NCBI GenBank assembly: GCA_963848675.1
Contig: CAWKEY010000036.1
Span: forward strand, 186,001 to 250,000
Direction of reading: 5' to 3'
Origin: CAWKEY01 sp963848675
GTDB lineage: Bacteria > Pseudomonadota > Gammaproteobacteria > Methylococcales > Methylomonadaceae
Length of the DNA: 64,000 nucleotides
How positions within the stretch are numbered: position 1 is the first letter of the stretch; the number at the start of each line of letters is the position of its first letter. Shown here one piece after another: positions 43,008 through 50,779 of the stretch. Both the position numbers and the translations under genes were made by a program. The notes under the pieces were generated by a model. That model saw nothing but the letters and a program-made list of their open reading frames with translations, made no database searches and was not told the DNA's origin.

Positions 43008-44360
43008 TCAGGTCTCCGCTTTACCCAGGGTAACAAATTCTTCGGCGGCAGTCGGATGGATGCCGATAGTCGAGTCAAAGATCGCCTTGGTCGCGCCGGC
43101 TCGAATGGCAACAGCCATGCCCTGGATTATTTCAGGGGCATCAGACCCCACCATGTGTAAACCAACTACCCGGTCAGTGCTGCGCACCACAATCATCTTC
43201 ATCAGGGTTTTTTCTTCCAAGCCTGAGAGGGCGCTTTTCATCGGGGTAAAACGGGTTTTGTAAATGTCGATGTCCGGATACTTTTTCCGCGCTTCAGCTT
43301 CCGTTAGACCCACCGAACCAATGGTGGGCTGACAAAAAACTGCGGTGGGAATATTGTCATAATCGACCGGTCGCGGTTGCTTGGCATATAAGGTTTGAAT
43401 CAGCGCCATGCCCTCGGCTATGGCTACCGGCGTCAGGTTGACCCGGTTAGTCACATCACCCAGAGCATAGATTGAGGGCACATTGGTTTGATAGTCATCA
43501 TTAACCTTAATGGCGCCCTCGCCGTCCAGTTCAACGCCCAGCGCCTCCAGTCCAAACCCGCTTGAATTCGGTGTTCTGCCAGTGGCATATAACACCAGGT
43601 CTGTGGTCATTTTACTAGCATCAATAAGCCTTACGGCAAAGGCATCGCCTGCGCTTTCTATCGCTTCAATATCGGTATTGAAAAGCAGACTGATGCCTTT
43701 CTTGGTCATTTCTTCAGCCAGGAAATCGCGCACATCCTCATCAAAACCACTAAGCAGCTTGTTTCCACGATGGCACAGGGTGGTGTCCACGCCAAGGCCA
43801 TTAAGAATGCTGGCAAATTCGACCGCGATGTAACCGCCGCCGACAATGATGATGCGTCTGGGCAAGTGCTCAAGGAAAAACATGTCATTCGAGGTGACGA
43901 TATATTCCTTGCCTGGCATGCCAGGCACAAACGGCCAGCCTCCTGTGGCAATAACTATGCGCTCAGCCCGGTAGGGTGACCCTTCCACCTCAACCGTATG
44001 CGCATCAAGCAGTTTTGCCGAGCCAGTAATCACATTGACGCCGGATTTTTGCAGCTTATTGTTATAAACCTCTTGTAACCGGGTTATTTCCTGATTTTTG
44101 TTGGCGATCAAGCGAGCCCAATTGAATGATGACTGGCCCACGGTCCAGCCAAATCCTGTTGCAGCCTCAAATTGCTCTTGAAATTGGGAAGCATAGACCA
44201 GCAGTTTTTTGGGCACACATCCCACGTTGACACAGGTGCCACCTAAATAGCGCTGTTCAGCGAGGGCGACTCTTTTACCCAAGCCCGCCGCCATATTGGC
44301 GGCACGCACGCCCCCCGAACCACCGCCAATTACAAACAGATCATAATCATATTGAGTCAT
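43008..44360 (-). CDS. gor: Glutathione-disulfide reductase
   Basis: 450 residues, the usual size. Seen: FAD motif IGGGSGGVRAANMA, redox pair GGTCVNVGCVPKK (C43 and C48), NADPH motif VGGGYIAVEFASILNGLG, FAD-ribityl motif ALGDVTNRVNLTPVA, and the C-terminal active-site base in IGIHPTAAEEFVTL. It regenerates GSH with NADPH in the cytoplasm. A peroxiredoxin gene lies 38 bp upstream on the same strand, so the pair likely forms a peroxide-reducing unit; NADPH could come from the zwf-pgl-gnd genes at the right end. Confidence 0.95.
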   Translation of the reverse strand: MTQYDYDLFVIGGGSGGVRAANMAAGLGKRVALAEQRYLGGTCVNVGCVPKKLLVYASQFQEQFEAATGFGWTVGQSSFNWARLIANKNQEITRLQEVYNNKLQKSGVNVITGSAKLLDAHTVEVEGSPYRAERIVIATGGWPFVPGMPGKEYIVTSNDMFFLEHLPRRIIIVGGGYIAVEFASILNGLGVDTTLCHRGNKLLSGFDEDVRDFLAEEMTKKGISLLFNTDIEAIESAGDAFAVRLIDASKMTTDLVLYATGRTPNSSGFGLEALGVELDGEGAIKVNDDYQTNVPSIYALGDVTNRVNLTPVAIAEGMALIQTLYAKQPRPVDYDNIPTAVFCQPTIGSVGLTEAEARKKYPDIDIYKTRFTPMKSALSGLEEKTLMKMIVVRSTDRVVGLHMVGSDAPEIIQGMAVAIRAGATKAIFDSTIGIHPTAAEEFVTLGKAET

Positions 44361-44398
44361 TGGCGCTTCTCGTAAAAATAAAAGGGGGGCATTAAGGG

Positions 44399-44926
44399 CT
44401 ATTTGTCTTGTTGCAAATAATCAAGAAGGGTATCGACATCGCTGACGGTAAATGGATCATCAGGGCAATTATCAACTTTACCGGGTTCGCTAAATATCTT
44501 GATGATCTTTTTATCCTCGACAATCATGGAATAGCGCCATGAGCGGTTGCCAAAACCAAGATTTTCTTTTTTCACCAGCATGCCCATCCTCTGCGTAAAG
44601 TCACCATTGCCGTCGGGCAACATTTTTACATTCGTGATGCCCAGATGCTTGCCCCATTGAAACATCACAAAGGCATCATTAACACTCAGGCAATACACTT
44701 CATCAACACCTTGATCAATGAGTTCTTGATATTTTGCGACATAGCCAGGCAAATGTTTGCTTGAGCAAGTCGGGGTGTAGGCACCGGGTAGCGCCAAAAC
44801 CACAATTTTCTTGCCTTTAAAAATATCGTCAGTGCTGACATCCTGCCAGCGAAATGGATTTTCGCCACCGATACTCTCGTCGCGAACACGGGTTTTAAAA
44901 ATTACATCAGGTACAGTTAAAATCAT
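44399..44926 (-). CDS. Prx5-type peroxiredoxin (glutathione-dependent type), 175 aa
   Basis: The start MILTVPDV at 44926, with AAGGA in front, is preferred over an upstream in-frame ATG at 44986. The peroxidatic Cys54 is in LPGAYTPTCS; further motifs are FVMFQWGK and GFGNRSWRYSMIV. Two other cysteines (about 79 and 153) could resolve. No glutaredoxin domain is fused, unlike hybrid Prx5 proteins. It reduces peroxides, most likely with glutathione because gor follows 38 bp downstream. Confidence 0.92.
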   Translation of the reverse strand: MILTVPDVIFKTRVRDESIGGENPFRWQDVSTDDIFKGKKIVVLALPGAYTPTCSSKHLPGYVAKYQELIDQGVDEVYCLSVNDAFVMFQWGKHLGITNVKMLPDGNGDFTQRMGMLVKKENLGFGNRSWRYSMIVEDKKIIKIFSEPGKVDNCPDDPFTVSDVDTLLDYLQQDK

Positions 44927-45236
44927 TTTGGATATCCTTGGGTTATTGGTTGGAAAAATAGCATCAGAAGGGAGCGCAAACCTCATCAGTCAAATTGCTT
45001 ATTTTGCGCCTCGCTTCCCGAAGCATCTTAATTTAGACTGATTGACGCCGCGCGTAGCCTTACGTTCGGGTGCTTTGGCGAAGCTGGGAAGCTAAGGCGT
45101 AGTCAAAAAGCAAGACCATCCGATATGGTGTCAAGAGATGGCAGGAACTGAGTTATGCGATCGGGCGAAGCGAAGTCAGCGAGAGATCGGCTCAGGAAAA
45201 TCCTGGGCCGCTCTGAAGGCAACACTCACTTCACCA

Positions 45237-45282
45237 TTTTTCGCTGCTAAAATCGGACGGATCCCATTTTAGCAGCGAAAAA
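45237..45282. terminator. Bidirectional terminator-like inverted repeat
   Basis: Perfect 17-bp arms (45237-45253 and 45266-45282), 12-base loop. The arms end in runs of T and A so that a T tract follows the stem on both strands. It would end transcription of the collagen-like gene on the minus strand. The gap 44927-45404 holds no gene. Confidence 0.75.
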
Positions 45283-45404
45283 ACTTGGTCCGCTTTTATT
45301 GCCTCGCAGCGGGGGTAAACAATTTAATGGCTATGAACAACAAACAGAGCCGGCTAATTTCCACAATTTAAATTAACCTTCGATACGTTCATAGCCTTAC
45401 AGAT

Positions 45405-45701
45405 TTACTCTGCGGGTTCTGCAGGGGGCGTAACGATGACAGTAGTATCACCGGACTTGCCGGCCTCGCCCTTGCTGCCAGATTCACCTTGGGCTCCAGA
45501 TTCACCTTGACTGCCTTGGACACCTTCGGTGCCTGTTGCGCCTTGACTGCCTTGGGCGCCTTCGCTGCCAGTTGCGCCCTTAGCGCCTGCGGGGCCTGCA
45601 GGCCCCGCAGGAACGTTGACCACCGTGCTGGGTTCTTTGTCACCACAAGCAGTAATGCTTAGCGCGGCAAATAGTATAGATATTATTATTGAACGGTTCA
45701 T
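45405..45701 (-). CDS. Collagen-like lipoprotein, 98 aa
   Basis: Start MNRSIIIS at 45701, AAAGGA before it; longer in-frame starts would hide the signal peptide. Signal sequence with lipobox (SITAC, Cys19), a short linker, then 17 uninterrupted Gly-X-Y triplets (residues 33-84), first GPAGPAGAKG, then Ser/Gln/Glu-rich, followed by a Thr/Val/Pro/Glu tail. An outer-membrane or periplasmic lipoprotein with a triple-helix rod is expected. Triplets are similar but not identical at DNA level, so unequal exchange could change their number. Palindromic site 14 is 128 bp upstream. Confidence 0.82.
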   Translation of the reverse strand: MNRSIIISILFAALSITACGDKEPSTVVNVPAGPAGPAGAKGATGSEGAQGSQGATGTEGVQGSQGESGAQGESGSKGEAGKSGDTTVIVTPPAEPAE

Positions 45702-45829
45702 AACGAATCCTTTTAAAGTTGAAATTTGTGGTGCGGATATTTCTTTGAAACGTCCGCAAAAAGACCAGGCCCGACTTATAGTGTCCCGCCCGATCCGAAG
45801 GCAGTGTAGAGATATATCATGCAAAGTTC

Positions 45830-45845
45830 AGTACGCAAGCGTACA
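45830..45845. promoter_or_regulatory. Palindromic site 14 (AGTACG-CAAG-CGTACA)
   Basis: One mismatch in the left arm, 128 bp upstream of the collagen-like lipoprotein start. Confidence 0.58.
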
Positions 45846-45893
45846 TAAAAATAAACATTTTGCTGCGTTGGATTCTAACTGCTTTGGGTGCTT

Positions 45894-46355
45894 TTATTGC
45901 GCTGCTTTCAGATGTGTTACGGCCTCTTCGGCAGCTTTTTTCGCTAAATCGGTATGACCCAATTTGCCGTGCTCAATCGCACTATCCAGGCTTTTGATGC
46001 CGGCATCCAGGTGTTCATCGGCGACTTTCGCATGGGTTTTAGCGGTATCTGCATGTTCGGCGATGGTTTTATTTGCCTTCCTTAATGTCCTCAACATCCT
46101 TCTTGAGATCACCAAAGCCCACTGGACCTTGCCGACATTCTTTTGGATTTTTCCTTCTATCTCCATACTTTTATCGTCCAGTACCACGCCGGTGGCTTCC
46201 TTAACTTTACCTTTGGCTTCTTCGACTCGGCCTTCTACTTGATCTTTGTTCATATGGGTCGCCTCTTCGCTTTCTGCGGCATAAGCGCCAAACGAGCAGA
46301 GAGTCAAAGTGATAACTGCCAAAAAGCCGGTGAGTTTCATGTTGTTAAATTTCAT
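45894..46355 (-). CDS. Chimeric protein: signal peptide, CsbD, SmbP-like tail
   Basis: 153 residues. Residues 1-27 are a signal peptide (MKLTGFLAVITLTLCSFG..., cut after AYA). Residues 35-78 are a complete CsbD start and body (MNKDQVEGRVEEAKGKVKEA..., GKIQKNVGKVQ) nearly identical to the CsbD gene at 46600. From about 79 to 95 the frame is shifted by one base relative to CsbD: the other frame still reads GFGDLKKDVEDIKEGK then stop. Residues about 96-153 are a His/Ala/Lys-rich helical repeat (KTIAEHADTAKTHAKVADEH, AIEHGKLGHTDLAKKAAEEA) like the small metal-binding protein SmbP. It seems a CsbD gene was inserted in an SmbP-like gene and a one-base loss near 46121-46125 joined the parts. Confidence 0.75.
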   Translation of the reverse strand: MKFNNMKLTGFLAVITLTLCSFGAYAAESEEATHMNKDQVEGRVEEAKGKVKEATGVVLDDKSMEIEGKIQKNVGKVQWALVISRRMLRTLRKANKTIAEHADTAKTHAKVADEHLDAGIKSLDSAIEHGKLGHTDLAKKAAEEAVTHLKAAQ

Positions 46356-46411
46356 GTGTCATTTCCTGTAAAAAAGGGACTTGTGAGCATCTCGTTGCAA
46401 CAGTGCTTGTT

Positions 46412-46600
46412 TTAGTCGTCTTGCTCAATTTCATCTTTGATGTCTTTCTTGAGATCACCAAAGCCGGCACGGACCTTGCCAACGTTCTTTTGGACATTGC
46501 CTTCTATTTCCATACCTTTGTCATCCAATACCTTGCCGACGACTTCCTTGACTTTACCTTTGGCTTCATCGACTCGGCCTTTTATTTGATCTTTGTTCAT
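46412..46600 (-). CDS. CsbD-like stress protein, 62 aa
   Basis: Start MNKDQIKGRV at 46600, directly after AGGAGACGCTC. Soluble, charged product (EAKGKVKEVVGKVLDDKGME, NVQKNVGKVRAGFGDLKKDI) typical of CsbD, an abundant general-stress protein of unknown mechanism. The next minus-strand gene, 56 bp on, is the CsbD chimera. A palindromic site is 108 bp upstream. Together with the copy at 49309-49491 it forms a duplicated cassette. Confidence 0.9.
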   Translation of the reverse strand: MNKDQIKGRVDEAKGKVKEVVGKVLDDKGMEIEGNVQKNVGKVRAGFGDLKKDIKDEIEQDD

Positions 46601-46708
46601 GAGCGTCTCCTGGTTTTTATTTAGCCATGACCAAGTAGCCATGACTTAGGCGTGGGATGATATTTCCCAGCGCTCAGTTAAAATATACCGCTAAAATCAG
46701 ATAGGGTC

Positions 46709-46724
46709 TGTGCGTCAGCGAACA
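46709..46724. promoter_or_regulatory. Palindromic site 15 (TGTGCG-TCAG-CGAACA)
   Basis: Flanked by GTC, 108 bp upstream of the CsbD gene and 19 bp beyond the oleate hydratase stop. Confidence 0.6.
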
Positions 46725-46743
46725 GAGAGACTGAGTCATCAAT

Positions 46744-48375
46744 CTATCGGTGCATCGTTTTGAGTGCATTCAAGAGAACGCCGACATCATGCTGGCCTTT
46801 GAATACCGGCGGGATTTCTTTTTCCATATCAAGTAGCGTATAGACCGCGGTTAGCGCGGACCTTATAGAATATTCAACGGTAAACACCACATCATCGGGC
46901 AGCTCGCAGAATTGCCCGATAAAGGCGAAATTCTTGGCGCCAACGGGCACCACATCGGGCCGGTCGCCTTTGACTCTGGGCATGAATTGGCTGGTGATGA
47001 ACGGCATCATGCACGGAATACAGTTTGCAACATCAATCATGGGCTGCGCCTTTTCGCCAAGTTTTAAATGTTGAAATAGCTCAATTAGAATTTCTTCACC
47101 GCTACAGTCGGACATGGGTTTATTGACGAAATTGCCGATTCTGTCCGGGAATAGGCCATAGCCCCAGAATACGAAGACATTTTCGGGTTGGTTAATAAAG
47201 TGCGGCTGATGCGCCAGCACGATACTCATAAACCAGTTCGAATCTGTCAATGTGAACAAGCCGCCGGTACCTGCCTCGTTGCCGGTAAATTCTTCTATAA
47301 ACTGGAAAAATGCCGGATCGCTCAGGGTGACGGTAAACGACTGCCACTTGGTCTGGTCAATATGTTCGGCAAACACTGCCGGGTGTCCGAAACCTGGGCG
47401 GCCCTTGGCAATGTCTTCCCATAGCGACCAGGCACCATTGGATTTATTTGAATTTAGAACGGCAGGCGAGTTCATCGTCCCCAGGCTGGAATTTTCAGTC
47501 ATACAGCCCAGTGTTACAAACACCAGATCATCCGGTGCGACGGCAATACTGTTAGGCTCGCCATCGCGGGTATAACGGATGCCGTTTACCGCCCGGTGCT
47601 CACCGCCTAAATCAAAATCCAGCCCAGTCACTTCGGTGTTCAGCGAGAACTGCACGCCTTGTGCCTGAAGCCAGGTAATCAGCGGCAGTATCATCGAATC
47701 ATACTGGTTATAAGGCGTGCGCCAGACGCCGCCCATTTTGTTGAAATCAGGAAATAATTGGATAAAGCGCAACAAATAGCGCTTGAGTTCGACCACACTA
47801 TGCCAGGGTTGGAACGCAAACATGGTTGCCCACATCAGCCAGAAATTATTCTCGAAAAACGTCGGTGAAAACCAGTCTTCGATACGCTTGGCACCCAGAG
47901 AATTTTCGGAATGCATCATCAGAGAGAGCAAATCCAGGCGATCCTTTTCTGTTAACTCAAATGAGGACACATCCACTTTTTGGCCATCTCTAACCAAGCG
48001 GCATCGGGAAGAACTGACGTATTTGTGGCTGAATTCGACAATCTCATCTTTGACGCTCTTGGCCGGGTCAGTCAGCGAGGGGATGCTTGCAAACAGATCG
48101 TAAGTGCAAACGTAGTGCTCCTCAATCATCCGGCCACCACGAATGACATAGCCTTTATCCGCTGAACCGGCGCCATCCAAACTGCCGCCAGTGATTTTAA
48201 GTTCCTCGAAAATGTGAATAGCTTCGCCCCGTATTAGGCCGTCTCGTATCAGGAAAGCGGCACCGGCGAGGGAGGCGATGCCGCTGCCGACGAAATACGC
48301 CTTCCTGTTGCCGGGCGTCGTAGTATTTGGCTCCGCTGAAACGTGGGGGTTTTTACTTTCATGTGCGTGTTGCAT
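46744..48375 (-). CDS. ohyA: Oleate hydratase (FAD-dependent fatty-acid hydratase)
   Basis: 543 residues, as in the family. Seen: FAD-binding AYFVGSGIASLAGAAFLIRD near the N-terminus, GGSLDGAG, GGRMIEEHYVCTYDL, and AFQPWHSVVELKRYLLRFIQ in the fatty-acid-binding part, ending with a helical region (VEYSIRSALTAVYTLL). The family adds water to cis-9 double bonds to give 10-hydroxy fatty acids; it is often tied to membrane-lipid stress or fatty-acid detoxification. It stands alone in the accessory region between CsbD genes, with no fatty-acid pathway neighbour. Confidence 0.94.
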   Translation of the reverse strand: MQHAHESKNPHVSAEPNTTTPGNRKAYFVGSGIASLAGAAFLIRDGLIRGEAIHIFEELKITGGSLDGAGSADKGYVIRGGRMIEEHYVCTYDLFASIPSLTDPAKSVKDEIVEFSHKYVSSSRCRLVRDGQKVDVSSFELTEKDRLDLLSLMMHSENSLGAKRIEDWFSPTFFENNFWLMWATMFAFQPWHSVVELKRYLLRFIQLFPDFNKMGGVWRTPYNQYDSMILPLITWLQAQGVQFSLNTEVTGLDFDLGGEHRAVNGIRYTRDGEPNSIAVAPDDLVFVTLGCMTENSSLGTMNSPAVLNSNKSNGAWSLWEDIAKGRPGFGHPAVFAEHIDQTKWQSFTVTLSDPAFFQFIEEFTGNEAGTGGLFTLTDSNWFMSIVLAHQPHFINQPENVFVFWGYGLFPDRIGNFVNKPMSDCSGEEILIELFQHLKLGEKAQPMIDVANCIPCMMPFITSQFMPRVKGDRPDVVPVGAKNFAFIGQFCELPDDVVFTVEYSIRSALTAVYTLLDMEKEIPPVFKGQHDVGVLLNALKTMHR

Positions 48376-48661
48376 GGTGGGTTCCTTATTTTTAAGACGG
48401 CAAGTCGGTATGGCGGTCTAATTGTTTGCCTCTATTCAACGGCACTGCTCGCCATGAATGTTTCTTTAATCAGTTAACGAAACGTCTTGTGAAGACTTTC
48501 AAGCTATTGTGAAAGTCTTAGGCGGATATTCATGAGGTGGCTTTACGGTCAAAACCGCAGTCTTTTGGAAACAAGGCGGGGCTTGGCATAGTTGAGTTCT
48601 GATAACACCAAAACAATGCCGTGCCGATGAAACTGGAGCAGCGCTAGGAGCTACGCAGTGT
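48376..48661. other. Gap with one small hairpin
   Basis: No gene seen. A hairpin with 10-bp perfect arms (48492-48501, 48510-48519) lies between the oleate hydratase and the DUF3185-like gene; no T tract follows, so termination is uncertain. Confidence 0.5.
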
Positions 48662-48883
48662 TTAGCTCTTTTTGCTCGCCATAAGCAACAGCCCGCCGCC
48701 AGCCACGATAGCCGCAACACCAGCCCAGACCGGGACATTCACTGTTTGTGTGTCTTTAACTGTTAACTCCAAGGGGCCTATCTTGGCTTCTTGGGTTTCT
48801 CGCGTATAGCTGAAACTGCCATAGACCAGCCCTAGTATGCCGGCGGTGATTAATAGGATGGCCAGGATCTTAAGTGCACTCAT
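48662..48883 (-). CDS. Small two-helix membrane protein (DUF3185-like), 73 aa
   Basis: Start at 48883 after TGGAGATAT. Two hydrophobic helices (ALKILAILLITAGILGLVYG and VWAGVAAIVAGGGLLLMA) flank a beta-like loop (KIGPLELTVKDTQTVNVP). The pattern resembles DUF3185 and similar small inner-membrane proteins; the exact family is uncertain and function unknown. It follows the Lmo0937-like gene by 64 bp, same strand. Confidence 0.75.
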   Translation of the reverse strand: MSALKILAILLITAGILGLVYGSFSYTRETQEAKIGPLELTVKDTQTVNVPVWAGVAAIVAGGGLLLMASKKS

Positions 48884-48947
48884 TTTATATCTCCAATAAG
48901 TGACATGATTAGAGTTCGGTTTTGGCGCCGAACTCTGTCATAGTGAG

Positions 48948-49097
48948 TTACAGAACACGTCGGCCCTGAATGACACGCAACACAATCACGATGATCGCGA
49001 TAACTAAAAGGATATGAATAAATCCGCCCAGCGTGTACGAGGATACCAGGCCTAGTATCCAGAGGATGACTAGAACAATCGCTAGAGTTTCAAGCAT
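48948..49097 (-). CDS. Lmo0937-type (DUF5670) small membrane protein, 49 aa
   Basis: ATG 49097 follows GGAGAAG. The product has two hydrophobic helices (METLAIVLVILWILGL-like and GGFIHILLVIAIIVIVLRVI) and a basic end, as in the Lmo0937 family: seen are the start MLETLAIVLVILWILGLVSS and end QGRRVL. Function unknown. Its upstream side overlaps the decayed SmbP-type leader; a 9-bp-arm inverted repeat (48911-48937) lies downstream. Confidence 0.78.
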   Translation of the reverse strand: MLETLAIVLVILWILGLVSSYTLGGFIHILLVIAIIVIVLRVIQGRRVL

Positions 49098-49215
49098 TTT
49101 TGCTTCTCCGTAAGAGGCCATCAACTGACGGCAATAAAAAGCGGAGATAAAGCTGCGAACTTTGACCGTAGGCCGAAGCGGCGCTTGCCGATAAACCGGT
49201 GAGTTTCATGTTCAT
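49090..49215 (-). pseudogene. Remnant of an SmbP-type gene start
   Basis: From ATG 49215, after a CAGGAG site, the frame reads MNMKLTGLSASAASAYGQSS and then runs on without a recognisable pattern. The first codons and the upstream leader match those of the chimeric gene at 46355 (NNMKLTGF). The mature part is gone. It shows that a CsbD/SmbP cassette like that at 45894-46600 once existed here. Confidence 0.5.
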
Positions 49216-49308
49216 CTCCTGTAACAAACATATTTCGGAACATCTCGTTGAGGCGGCGCGGTTCGCCCATCTGTTTGGGCTCAACTGCACCGGCCAGCAA
49301 TACTCGTT

Positions 49309-49491
49309 TTAGTCATCAAGTGCTTTCTTAATATCTTCCTTGAGATTACCAAGCCCCGACTGAACCTTACCGACGTTCTTTTGGACATTACCTTCAATTT
49401 CCAAACCTTTGTCGTCCAACAAGACGCCAGCTGCCTCTTTGACTTTGCCTTTAACTTCTTCGACTTGGCCTTTTATTTGATCTTTGTTCAT
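49309..49491 (-). CDS. CsbD-like stress protein, second copy, 60 aa
   Basis: Start MNKDQIKGQVEEVKGK at 49491 (GGAGACCATC before it). Closely similar to the CsbD at 46412-46600 and to the CsbD part of the chimera, ending GLGNLKEDIKKALDD. General-stress family of unknown mechanism. Palindromic site 16 is 111 bp upstream, nearly the same spacing as for the other CsbD gene (108 bp). Confidence 0.9.
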   Translation of the reverse strand: MNKDQIKGQVEEVKGKVKEAAGVLLDDKGLEIEGNVQKNVGKVQSGLGNLKEDIKKALDD

Positions 49492-49602
49492 GATGGTCTC
49501 CTGATAATTATTATTAGCCATAACTAAATAGCCATGGTTAAAGCACGGAAGGCTTTCTCCCGTAGCCTTTTTGGAAAATTACACGCAAAACTGAAGGCAG
49601 TC

Positions 49603-49618
49603 TGTGCGGCAGCGTACA
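49603..49618. promoter_or_regulatory. Palindromic site 16 (TGTGCG-GCAG-CGTACA)
   Basis: Flanked by GTC and GAG, 111 bp upstream of the second CsbD gene; rightmost copy found. Confidence 0.6.
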
Positions 49619-49802
49619 GAGTTTGGTTGACTCTAAACGGATGTTCATCTGAGAGTAAAATTAAAATGCCTTTATCCAACAATTTGACAGTGGTGGACTT
49701 GCTAGCTTCGGAACTTTTTATTTAAACGATAATCGTAGAAGTGCACGCCTTGCAACGGCGTCGAATCAGCCGCCCCCCTTGTTTTCGGCTGGTTCGTTCT
49801 TC

Positions 49803-49846
49803 AAGCCCCAAAGTATATTTATCCGCCTTTGGGGCTTTCTTTTTTT
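49803..49846 (+). terminator. Strong Rho-independent terminator with no gene before it
   Basis: Perfect stem AAGCCCCAAAG / CTTTGGGGCTT followed by TCTTTTTTT on the plus strand. No plus-strand gene ends nearby: the closest upstream is beyond the minus-strand CsbD block. It may end a small RNA or be left over from a lost gene. The gap 49492-49906 has otherwise only site 16. Confidence 0.85.
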
Positions 49847-49906
49847 GCCTTGCGCACTCAAAAAATTTTCTCTGCTATGCTATTTTGCTAATGATGACTG
49901 CTTAAT

Positions 49907-50764
49907 GTGTCTGTAATGGCCGGCTTCGAACACGAAAAACTCATTGCTTATGTCGAAAAAATGCCCGCTTTTCCCAAAAGCGTCCAGCAAGTGGTTCATT
50001 TAACTTCAGATATCAATGCATCAGCCAAAGACATCGTCCGTGTCATTGAATGCGACCCGGTCATGACCGTAAAAATTCTTAAAGCCATCAATTCAGCTTT
50101 TTATGGCCTGCCCAACAAAATAACTTCGATACAGCGCGCCGTTGTGCATATAGGGCTTAATACTATAAAAAATCTGGCCCTCGGCGTTGCCGCGATGGGC
50201 ATGCTGAAGCCCCAAAACAAGGCCAATTTTAATACTGGCGATTTCCTGTTACATGCACTGACCACTGCCTCAATCAGCCGCATACTTGCCGACCGCATAG
50301 GGCTGTCCCCGTCTGAATGCAGCGATTGTTTCGTCGCCGGATTGCTGCACGATTTTGGTAAAGTTGTGTTCGCAGAATTTGAACCTGAAGCATTCAGACG
50401 GGCTCTGGAGAAAAGCAAGGCTTTGCAGCTGCCCCTGGAACAAACCGAACTTGAATTTATCGGTCTCAATCATGCTCAGGCCGGCAAAATTCTGGCCGAA
50501 AAATGGGCGCTTTCTGTACTGCTGGCTGATGCCATTGCCTTTCATCATAGTCTTGAACCCAGCCTTAATCCGCTGAGAGATTGCATTTTCGCCGCCAATC
50601 AAATCAGTAAATACCTGCAGTTTGGCGATGGCGGCAATCCGGTCGTGGACTCTTTTCCTGATTTTATTGTGGCCCGCTTCGGTTTGCCGCTAGTGCCTTT
50701 AATTGATGAACTGGGTGATTTGGCCACCATTAAAACCGATGCGCTGGCTTTTATCAGCTCTTGA
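49907..50764 (+). CDS. HDOD-domain signalling protein, 285 aa
   Basis: The frame opens at GTG 49907, with ATG three codons later (49916) as alternative. An HDOD domain (about 10-210) shows MPAFPKSVQQVVHLTSD, VIECDPVMTVKILKAINSAF, SIQRAVVHIGLNTIKNLALG and the HD-like LLHDFGKVVFAEF. HDOD proteins are non-enzymatic or phosphohydrolase-like scaffolds in signalling. No other domain is evident. The MBL hydrolase gene follows at 15 bp, so the two are probably co-translated. Confidence 0.9.
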   Translation: MSVMAGFEHEKLIAYVEKMPAFPKSVQQVVHLTSDINASAKDIVRVIECDPVMTVKILKAINSAFYGLPNKITSIQRAVVHIGLNTIKNLALGVAAMGMLKPQNKANFNTGDFLLHALTTASISRILADRIGLSPSECSDCFVAGLLHDFGKVVFAEFEPEAFRRALEKSKALQLPLEQTELEFIGLNHAQAGKILAEKWALSVLLADAIAFHHSLEPSLNPLRDCIFAANQISKYLQFGDGGNPVVDSFPDFIVARFGLPLVPLIDELGDLATIKTDALAFISS

Positions 50765-50779
50765 AGTCAAAGGATACCG

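Noticed and set aside
49534..49725. Plus-strand 63-codon frame before the terminator
   Set aside because: It runs through palindromic site 16 and has no ribosome-binding site or similarity.
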